DNA of 64,000 nucleotides from Eleginops maclovinus (lineage: Eukaryota > Chordata > Actinopteri > Perciformes > Eleginopidae), in the NCBI RefSeq assembly GCF_036324505.1, contig NC_086356.1, positions 11,522,244-11,586,243 on the forward strand. Direction: 5' to 3'. Positions 53,897 through 64,000 of the stretch are shown here, one piece after another. The notes below the pieces were generated by a model. That model ran no database searches, was not told the origin of the DNA, and worked only from the letters and a program-made list of their open reading frames with translations. The stretch's first letter is position 1; every line of letters starts with the position of its first letter. The position numbers and the translations under genes are program-made.

Positions 53897-56800
53897 CTGC
53901 TGTGCTGTTTGCGCTCCACTATGATAACCAGTCACCCTACATGCACGTTTGTGCGCATTGGGACCATGCCTACTGGCAGCCTGTGTTCACCCTGAGCTAC
54001 ATTCCCCAAAAAACATGGGCTCAAACACGCACTCCCTGGCTGTTTCCATTAGCTTGTTCTGTTTCAATTGTAACTTTAAGGTTGTCGAGCAGACATTATG
54101 TGCCACCAATAATCCTGTAAAAAAGATAGTGTTAATTTCCCCTTTCCCTTCTGTTACTTAAATGTTGCTGCTTCGGCATGGGATACAAACTAACTTAGTG
54201 CAGCTCATGTTTAAGTGACCCTCTTCTTCCTCCTCTCTCTTTCTGTCTAGCTTTCCTATTTTTTGGTTTAATATGATTATGACTTAGTGCAAAGCCTAAG
54301 TATGGTGCCCCAATCAAGGAATCCAATTTGGCCCTGCATATATGCATGAAATTGGTATTTTACTCTCACTTGAGCACATAATTCATAGCACACAATCATT
54401 GCTGATGTTCGACTGAATGAAATACTAGCCTAGATTTTGCACCGCTGTCAACATTTGACCATGGTAGGTTTTAACTTGCACATCCCCTTTTTGTTTGTTT
54501 AGCCTCATAAAACTGAGTGAATCCACACAACACAACACAGCACAACACATGTCTTTGATAACTCTTCATCTGAAAGTCCCTCTGAAAGACACTGACTTTA
54601 AAATGTCTTGAAAGTAGAATCACTGATTGGATAATCATAGAGGACACGGTAGTGTGAAAATGTTTCTGTCTTCTAACAACCCCAAAAGGTATTTGCTTTG
54701 AAAGAGTAGCAGACTTTGCATGAAGGTAACTTGCTTACGTTGCTTCCCCCATATTTCTCACTTATGTCACTGAGGCACGAGGAAGATGGATGTTCTTATA
54801 CTTGTCCCTTGGTGTCTGTGAAATTAGCAACTTTTTTCTTTTTGTGTATTGGTAGCGGTGCAGTACAGAGTGTGGGGCACACAATAATGTTTGCTACATG
54901 CAATAAGCTGCACAGGGAATAGGATATACGCATTGTTCCACTTCTCAATCAGTTCATGGCATCTGTCTGTGTTGGCTCTGAATGATAGCAAACCTGTTAT
55001 ATGGCAAACACAAAGATGCAAGACTTGGTGGAGGTCGTTGATGTGGTTACTGAGAAAGTCCATGTCTCATTACCACATTTTTCAGACCCTGGTTTGCTAT
55101 CTTCTTTTCCTTTTCTTTGTTTCTTTTTCTCTTATCTCGGTTTTATTTTCTGTATGAGGAGTGCTGAGTGAACTGGCAGCGTGGAGCAAAGGCGGGCAGG
55201 CAGGCAGACTGAGGGCTGGAGCATTAAGCTAGTAAATCACTTTCTATTCTCATTAAGGACAGCCGTTGACTGGTGAGAAAGGCCTCTCTGTCCTCCCAGT
55301 CAGCCAGCTAGCAAATTTGCTGCTTCGCCCTTCCAGTGCATGACTGCGTGCTGTAGAGGGAGGATGAGAAAGGGGTTTTTAATATTTTTAATGCAAGCAT
55401 GTTTGGTCATGCTGTTGACCACATTGTGAAACTGAATAACTGCTTTGGTGTCTGGATGCTCACGCTAAAAAGATGTAATTTACGACATTCAATATAAATT
55501 CATGTTTGGAAATACACCAGTAAGGCGTTTCTTTTTACAATTGAAATGTAGAAGTCTAATGTTTCAATATCTAATATTTGAGTCTCCTGCAATATGAAAA
55601 CCCTCATAATGATTGTGTTTAGTTCCTGACACATGATTCCAATGCAGAAGACATTTTGGTGTCATTGGTGTTTCCTCGTGTTCGGTAGTCGACACCATTT
55701 AGGTCATCCTGTCAGCTTTCCTCCTGAAGGATGTATTAGAGGCGGAGTTCAGCTTGTAAAAGAAAATGTTGTAACTTGACATCATAACAATAAACGGTGA
55801 TGTTGATTCAGTGAGCAGGACAACATGAGCAATTTAAATCACATAGTCAGCGAATGTTTCTCATCATGATTGCATTAGTTGCATTACTTTTCTATCAATT
55901 TTATAACTTCTTGTAAGATTGTAAACTGTGGTGCTCCAGGTTGCTTCAAAAGCTGAAGCCCGACCAAACATAATCATATGCACAGACATATGGTTTGTCT
56001 TTGGAACCATACATGTAAATGTATCGTTGGTTCTTTATATACCCACTGATCATTATATAAAGTTGTGTTGGATCGAGGCAACGACCCTACGAATTCAGTT
56101 CTTTTAATCTCTCATGTTTTGATGTTTTCAGGAAGCTGTAAACATCAGTGCCTTTTGAAAACAACAGACTACAATAACAACTACAATAATGTAAGCTGAA
56201 CTAAAGAACAGAGAATCATAGCATATAATGTAAACAACTCGCAGTCAAATAAAACAAAATAAATAGCTGAAACTTCTTACTGACTGTGATACTGCAGAGT
56301 TAACACACGGAATGTTCTAGCTGGTGTCTCATTAGACACATACTGTATGTTGACCTCTCATGCTCAAGAAATCTGTGCAGTTTTTATTTTCAGAACGGAT
56401 TACCATACTTCATTATATATGCTCACTTTATTGCTTACAATGTACTTTTGTTGCCTCTTCAGTCAGCTTTTACCACTGCTGCGCTTGACTGACGTGTAAA
56501 AGTGCACATTGAGTACCTTAAATCTACTTGGACCAGCTGTATCTGTTTACTTTTCCCCCCAAAAAAGGATACCAGAGAGATTTACAAATGCTGGGGCATA
56601 CCTTTTATTAGTCAAATGCCATCCAGGCCCTAATGAGCACAGTCCTGTGTCAGCTTCTTCAATTCTGTCAGATGTTGAATTGTTTTGTCGACTGAGCGTT
56701 CAGAGGTTGGGGAAGGTGGGACTAGGCCAGCGAGTCCCCTTCTCACTGTGGCCCACTGCCCGCTCAGCTTTGATTTATTGCCTCGAGTGTCATGGAGAAT

Positions 56801-59800
56801 GGATGAGCAGAAAGGGCAGTGCAGAGGAAATGTACAAGGCCCTTACCTGTGCCCCTGTTTCTTGTTTTGTGTTATTACTCTTCTCCTTCGGTGAACAAAA
56901 TAATAACAAAGCAAACAGTTGGAGAAATAAATACATTTAATAAGCACACACTCGGTGCACCATAACAAGTAATGGATTTGCTGATATGTCTGTTTCCTGT
57001 GGATGCATTTTAGTATGTTGAAAAATGGTTGATCTATAAGTCACATTCAAGGAATTATGTGTTTAACCTTTAAGCGATGAGATCTTTTCTTTATTAATGC
57101 TATCCCACTACGGTTCCACTCTCATTTCGCTTCAAAAAATGAGTGTTAATGCTCATTTTTAATGAAGTGGTACTGTGATGGAACCTTTAAGCAATCCAGT
57201 TTTTTCTTTGGAGAGAATTCGATGCTGCTATGCCTTGTCACACAAGATAATTTTCTTGCTCATTTTAAGTGATGTGAGACTGGGTGAAAATCGATATGTT
57301 TAGCAACATGGCTGACTCGGTAAACACCTCATTAGGAGTTCACCTTTCTGAAAACCTTCAGGCACTTAAGGCAGGAGTAAAAACATTCTCTCTCTGTCCT
57401 TTCTCATCTCTATCCACCAAATTGGATTAGAGCTTTACACTTTTAATTTTCTACCACATCTTGGTCTTTTTTTATTGCTTCTTGTCGAACTCTGGCTTGT
57501 CAACCCGCCTCTTTCCCCTCTCTTTCTCTCCATCTCCTCTCTCTGCCTCGGTGTATCTCTCTAAGCAGCAGTAACAGCAGTTCCTGCTTGCTCAGAGATG
57601 GGAGATTAAAACGCATCAGTGGTAAAGTGAAAAAAAGAATCCCTGTAACAGAGCGAGCACTCTGTTCCCTGTGCCACAAAACATGTACTGCATACCGTCT
57701 CAATCCTATGTCAGGGGTTGAGCTTAGCACTGCAGGACAAGAACTTAAGAGAGTGGGCAAAGGTCAACAGGAGAGATGGGAGTTATTACCCGGTGTGGTG
57801 CTAAGTTGGTGTGAGTCTTGTACAGTTTTAAACATTTTTTTAGGATAGCACTTCTTTTAGCACTGTTTTGAATGGAGTGTAGATGGGAACAAGTTCATTC
57901 ATCTCACACGAGGAGGTGTTCAGAGACGTTTAAGAATAGTATCCATGGTGGAGGCCATCAAATTGTCTATGTTGGCATCATATGAAATGCTACATTGTAT
58001 TATATGCTACAATGCTGTACTACATACAACCTCATTTCTAGTGGGAATTATGTTCCTAACTATCACAGTAGATCGTGTTCCCTGCCCAAGTGTCTCTTGC
58101 CTATTGGTTTGTTGCAATGCAAGTCAGAGATGTCTTAAACAAATTGGTTAATGTAGCAAGTAATATACTGATATAAAAAAACTTACAAACATGTCCTTGA
58201 TTGTGTTGAATTTACATTATGGAAATTATGATGATCAGAGTAGTGGAACAAAGAGCCAGAACAAAAAAAAAAACGGGAATACGTTTTTTTGACTAAGATA
58301 ATTTTGATGTGATATGTTCTATCACCTCGTTGATAACATTGAAGACACAGTTTTAGCTAATTTGAGTGTATGGCATGTTATATCACACAACCTCTGTCAA
58401 ACAGTTATAAATCTTTTTGTTTTCTGTTTTTAAAGAGATCATTTTGAATGTTGATGACAATTGAGATATGACTGCTCAAGAAGGGTTTCACTTGCATGTG
58501 AAGAATTGATGTGCCTGTGTTAAACCCAGACACAGCTTTGTGTAGCGACTGTGTATAAAGGTGTCACATTTGACGTTATTTTGACAGCTTTGCCAAGGCA
58601 ACACAAGATGTGTGAAAGTGAAATGGAGAAAAGACATGCATAGTATTGGGAAGTTGTTTTGGCCATTAATTGAGCTCTGAATTGTTAGTTTAAAGTTGTG
58701 GGTGAAAGTGCTCTTATGGTGATGTGTGTAGGTTTGTCTTGGGATGAAGACTTTGTATGAGATTACATGTACATTGGTTTGTGTCTCATTGTTATGCATA
58801 TACCTGCCAAGTTACAGCCATCTGTGGCATAAATCATCTCTCAATATATGTCCCCTCGTTTAGTGTTGTCTGTATGGTCGTGAACACGTGTCTGTAGAAT
58901 TGCAAGTCTGCTTTTAACACTTTGCTCAACATTGAATTGAAAACAATATAGTTGGTTTTAATTCTGTAATTGAATGGACACAATTAAGAGAATGCATAGT
59001 AAAACCAATCCAAAGTCCTCATGGGCTTCCTTGGTGTTGGGGTGGTGTCATGCAGAAATTGTGTGCTGGTAAACCCCGTTAACACAAATACATGAATAGT
59101 TGCTGTTTCATTAGTAAATCCCCTAATGATCGGTAGAGACCAACTCCTCAGAGGCCCCGGTATGGAGCATTAATTAACATTTTTCAATAATTTATTCAGG
59201 TTTTTGGTGTCAATTGGTTGTCATGCAGTAAAACAGTGATTTTTCTTTGTTAATTCACCAAACAAAATTAGAGACAGATAACCCTTATCTGAACTGTTGA
59301 TTTAGACTTATTTCCATGTCTAGTTAACTCTGAAAGTTGTAATTAGGCTATTGCACACACTTTGACAATCACTTTGGTTCATAAAAAAGAGTTTGATGCA
59401 GGGAGTGCATATGCATCTTTTCCTACAGAAATCCCTGTGTTTGTTTTCCTAACCCAAAGGGTAACGCATTTGACTGGTGTGAAGAGTCAAGCTCATTTAT
59501 CTAAATGTTGACCGGCGTAAGGATGAATGAATTGTTGTCATTGACCCAAGCTGGTGGCTTTGCTTTGCAGGAACTGTATTTTGTAATGCTATGACGGGGC
59601 TCTAGTCTTGCCTCATGGCGATGGTGGACAGCTTTGATCCCAAGATAATCATTTGATCATTACCATTGCTGAGAGGGGGCATTGTAGATATCTTCTGACG
59701 GAATGAACAAAGAACTTTATGTAAATACTCCTAATGAATGCACAGGCTCGGTTTGTGTTGCCCTGATTTATGCAAAGCACCAACATGCACCATTGTTGAT

Positions 59801-62800
59801 TCATTTTTATTAATTGGCAAAGAAGATCAAAGATAATGTCTGGCAAATGAGGGAACGGCAAACATTCAATAGTTTTTGTTTTGATCATCATCCATCATCT
59901 ATTAAAAATGACACAGTTAACATTCAGTTTTTACCCTGGCAGGAGGAATAAAGACATGTGTAAATCATTTTAAAGTGGTTAATATTTCCTATGAATAAAC
60001 AAGAGCTTCTAACTTGTGTATCAAATGATTGTGTTTGTCTGCTTTTATGTCTAACTGCTGAATTTGACATGCAACAATTGAATCTAATATTAAGAAATCT
60101 GAGCTGAGCTTTTCACACATGACCTCCACTGAGCCTTTTAAAAGCTTTTATAGGTCCAGTGACAAACCCAGGCACTCTCACCAGTACTATGTCTCTGTAG
60201 GTTAACGGACACCGCTTGTTTAGACATCAACATCAAAAATGTAAGACAAATAACATTGTTTTCATAAGTATTTCTGCATGTCATAGATTGATTGTGGCCC
60301 TCTGACTCTCTGATGGATCTCTGCTGAGCTTTTACACAGTATTCCTTTATATTAACATACATTGACCTTTTAGTAGTCCAAGACAGCTTATCTTGATAAG
60401 TGAGGCCGGACTAAAAGTATGTGCTGCTCGACTAGTGTATGCAACAAGAAAGCCTTTTCAGATCCCCAAAAGATTCATAAACTTTCTGCTTGTATACTGT
60501 AAAGGGGCTTTCCATTCTGTGCACTAAATGCATAATGTGACACTGATTTATAAAAGCAATTCCATTTAGTTTCTCTTTTTGCTCCTTGGGCTCCTCCAGT
60601 GTGTCCACTGCTACATAATAGAGGGCCCCATGTGACAAAAACTGTGTAATGTATTTGCTCTCTTGGTAAATTTATTTTTACAATGCGAGCTAGGCATTGG
60701 GGGCTCGTGGAGGTCGGATAAAATCCCCAAACTAGCACACAATATCCCGGAAAACCAAGCATGACATTAGCCACGTTAAATATTTGACCAACTTCAAATT
60801 TGCCTAGCGATTATTGAGGTCACCCTCTGCCGACAATACTGCACTTGCATAACATAAGGATGCTACTAGAAAAGCACACACAACCTTTTGAACTGAGCTC
60901 TGTTTTGTTTGAATAACATACAAGAAATAGAAGGGCAGGTTTGCAACAAAGGTTGATAAAGGCCGAAAGAATCAAACACAAGCTGAAATCAAGGTTTTCC
61001 TTAGAATTTAAAACTGATTAATACATGGCTTTATAGAGGATTTAACCAACTCATTCAGTGGAAGCAGTTCCTCAAAGCATACATACACTGGATTGATATT
61101 CTGTTATGTGCTTTGATTGAATTAATAAGAACATGGTCAGTCTAAATTGGAAACATTTTCAATGTGTAATATTTTTCTTGCCTGGTATTTTACTATTCAT
61201 TTGGGCATACTGACACTGCTGCATACTGACCTGGCATTTACTGTAATCCTTACATAAAATATAAGTGTTTTTTATGTGACATAATTGCTGGAAATAATCT
61301 TGTATCTGAGGTTTTAATTAAATGTAGCAACGAGTTATGCAGGAATTATTCTCCCCATCATCTTTTACTCTGCTAAGGGCCTTTTTTAAGCTTGTTCTGG
61401 TTTGATAGACATTTCTTGCACAGTGTGGGAACTTTGGCTTACACGATGACATGAATGGACCACACCAGTGGAGTCCACCCCCTGACTGTCTGAAGTAAAT
61501 GAAACATGAAAGGAGAAAAAAGCTTGGAGAGCAGACAACATAATTGCGTCTCTGGAATGACATTGTTACTTTCTTCAGGCGCGTTTGCTCTGATTGTTTG
61601 GGCTTCTGCTTGGAAACTGCTCAAAAATGTGAGCTTCTTCTTCCTTATGTGAAAAATATCAAGATGCTCAAGAGCAGGTGGAATGTCCTTTGCCTTGGCA
61701 CTGCTCTTATTTTTGTTCAGGTCTAACTTATCTTGCACGAGTTGTTGTTGGAAATGCAGCAAAGCCACCTGCTGATACTCGGCCAGTCAGTGATGCCGAC
61801 ACGAAAGCAACCTTGACAAATTAAAATGTTGCTTTCACCTTATGCAGTATAGTCTGCAATGAGGTGTTGTTTTTGTTGAATGTATACATATACTTCTATC
61901 TTTGTTAATGATTTTTGTGCCGTTTTTAAACGCAATTAATTGAGTTCAAATCTAAAGATCAGTCGATCATCAGTGCAGGCAATTCATTTTCAAAGTCCCT
62001 TTTCTTTGTGGAATCCACTTCTTGCCATTGACAAGAATGCCAACAAAGACCAAGTCAATCTTTCTGGTTTAAAAGCAATGATGTGAAATAGAAAACATAT
62101 ACCAGACAATATTAGGCTGTTAATGGTTTTACTCCTGGCTGAAGCATAATTTTCCACTCTTTTAAATCCATTTAAGTAGCTTTTTTATGTTGACAGTTTA
62201 ATAGTTTCACCTCGTATGAATCATTCTTTTGGGTATGTGATTTTCTGAGGGCACAAATAGTCCTTTTTGCTAATGAATCAAATTGTTCTACATTGTATTA
62301 AATCTTTGAACCGGTCAATCACTTGGCAATTTACAAAAACACAACCACATTATAATTAGGACCGGTGAGGAATAAGATGGAAGTGAGAATCAGCATCAAG
62401 CTGTCAGTAAAATGTATGTTTTTCACAGAACCTGCCTCACAGGAACTCACTTCCACCCCCTCTCTGACTTGAAACAGACCAAATGGCCTGTAAATGTCCT
62501 CCTACTGGTTGATGGTTAGATTACCAGATCACAGGCATGATGAAAGACGTCACTCTGTTGGGCTCCAGTTGCTCTCTCTCCCTCTTGTCGTTGTTTCTTT
62601 CATGCCAACTCTAACTTTAAATTGTTCACCAACTTCTGCTCTTAGTCTGAACCTGTCATCGTAATTTGGCTCCTACTGTGCTCTTTGTTTTATATTTTTT
62701 AAAGTTGAACACCATTTAGGAAAAAGAAAACTATTTCCACATTCTGTTTTTTTCTCTTCATCTCAACGTGCAAGAGTTGTGTGTATTATACCAATAATGT

Positions 62801-64000
62801 GTGTGTTAGTTAATTATCACCGTAGTAATGTTATTTAATATCCTCGACAAACCTAGTTAATAGAATTATTGAAATCACATAAGGGTCTTATTTTGCATAC
62901 ATGACAGGCAGTGTGTCCGCAATTCAAAGCGAAAAAAAGGAGAGCCATTGTTCATAAGCTGGTCACAATGATGTTTAAGACCCATAAAATTTGATTCCCA
63001 ACAGAATTTGCTCTGCACCTTGGATCCGTGCCAGCTGTGTTCAGCTCACTGTCATCATATCCCCATGGTTCCTACAAAGGATGTTAAACCTTTTATCTCT
63101 GCTGGTGTGTTTGTACCTATTTGCATTCCCTCTGAGCTGTACAATCTGAGATTCCCTTTAGATAAAGAACGTGAACCATTAATCTCCCCTCGACGGGTTC
63201 CCGCCCACAATCTTTTTTTCCACTCCACCATGCACATCTGTCCATGTTCCTGGTGGAGTTGGCTTTATCTGCACAGGGACATATGTTCTTACTCTGCTTT
63301 TTTCCAATCTCCAAGTCTGGATAATATTGGCCCATTGACTTCAAACAAAACAAAGATGTTGCTCACCACTCTGTCGTACACAAGAGGTGAGAAGAAATTC
63401 AATATGACCTCTGGTTTACAAGATTATGCTATGATGAACCATTGTTCCTTGTTAGTGAATTGTGGCAAACATATTGTTTGAAAGACACAAAGAGCAGCAT
63501 GCCCACAATGGATAGTAATTGTTGTGCTTGCAGGGCTTCCTACAGTAATGTTGAGAAGTAATTCTGTTGGCATCTGCATGGCTCATACAGACAAGACAAC
63601 ATATTGAAGGATGACCTGTGAGTCTTTAAAATGCAATATGGTTCCATGGCATTATTGTCCATACACTCTTTTAACCATAAAATATCTGTCAAATGTTCTT
63701 TTATACAACATCAGTGAAAGTGAATAGAGGTGTTTTCAGCACAACTATGCACTTCTGATAAGTCTAAGGGGGAAATGGGCATTTGGCCTTCCACACGTTG
63801 TATGCTTATCCACAGGAAGCTCATTGGTATTTCATTGCTGTATCTTCCTCGCCTTCATTTAGGAGGCACAGCACACAGCATTTTTTCTGGTATTTTGTCT
63901 GGCACTGGATTAGCTATGATCCAACAGCAATTACCCTTGCAAATCTAACACAGCATAGCATGCTCTCCCGAGGTCACTGGTGGGTGATGCTTCTTCAGAC
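53890..64000 (+). other. astn2 intron 1 (partial, continues beyond window)
   Basis: More than 10.1 kb of AT-rich sequence after the donor with no second astn2 exon recognised. Astrotactin genes are known for very large introns. Frames up to 157 codons (for example 63008-63481) lack domains and splice support. The only internal structure I singled out is the palindrome at 57112-57185. Confidence 0.75.
57112..57185. repeat. Imperfect 74-bp palindrome within astn2 intron 1
   Basis: The segment begins GGTTCCA and ends TGGAACC. Its centre pairs AAAATGAG with CTCATTTT around TGTTAATG, and intermediate parts (CGCTTCA versus TGAAG) also pair partly. The 11-bp sequence AACCTTTAAGC is found just before it (57065-57075) and again overlapping its right end (57182-57192). 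It has no TIR-plus-duplication pattern that I recognise. Confidence 0.6.

Noticed and set aside
53408..53935. 175-codon antisense Pro-rich open frame across astn2 exon 1
   Set aside because: It is the mirror of the GGN repeat and the CpG-rich exon. The conserved astrotactin residues are on the plus strand.
63008..63481. 157-codon plus-strand frame in astn2 intron 1
   Set aside because: No domain recognised and no similarity to astrotactin exons. The length is within chance expectation.

Overview
The window looks like vertebrate nuclear DNA, most probably from a teleost fish. It is mostly AT-rich non-coding sequence with long (CA)n and (AT)n microsatellites and several transposon types common in fish. 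It holds only two well-supported protein-coding units. One is a 1926-codon BEL/Pao Gag-Pol frame on the minus strand, a retrotransposon class well known from fish and absent from mammals. The other is a single first exon that I recognise as astn2 (astrotactin-2). No bacterial-type operons, tRNA or rRNA genes, or CRISPR arrays are visible.

Layout. Positions 1-53.3 kb are the region upstream of astn2, with no convincing host exon. It contains a decayed coding relic on the minus strand (about 3.2-3.65 kb), a LINE-tail-like repeat with an AT-rich tandem array (5.58-5.78 kb), a 67-bp minisatellite built around (AT)n followed by an 88-bp (CA)n tract (7.85-8.25 kb), a solo LTR (9125-9590), a TTAA-flanked non-autonomous DNA transposon (15119-15842), a possible unclassified retroposon (17.74-18.17 kb), a tRNA-derived SINE (24.79-24.96 kb), a TA-flanked MITE (28616-28832), a complete BEL/Pao LTR retrotransposon (30396-37486) and a second (CA)n tract (41.6 kb). 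The rest is unannotated intergenic sequence.

The BEL/Pao element is the most striking object. It has two 560-bp LTRs that differ at one base, a perfect 5-bp target duplication (ctgtc), a G-rich polypurine tract and one uninterrupted Gag-Pol frame. That frame keeps zinc knuckles, reverse transcriptase (YVDD), RNase H (D-E-D-D) and integrase (Cys pair, D-D-E) residues. It looks recently inserted and possibly still autonomous. Each LTR carries a near-ideal head-to-head pair of ETS/GABP sites that probably belongs to its promoter.

At 53472-53889 a CpG-rich block encodes a signal peptide, a Gly/Ala-rich linker and the conserved N-terminal astrotactin-2 segment, and ends in a consensus splice donor. 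Everything from 53890 to the window end is then astn2 intron 1 (more than 10 kb). The BEL element lies about 16 kb upstream of astn2 in the opposite orientation. Nothing in the sequence shows that it affects astn2. I found no clearly new multi-gene system. The items most worth following up are the young BEL element, its atypical protease motif, its missing canonical primer-binding site and its ETS palindrome.
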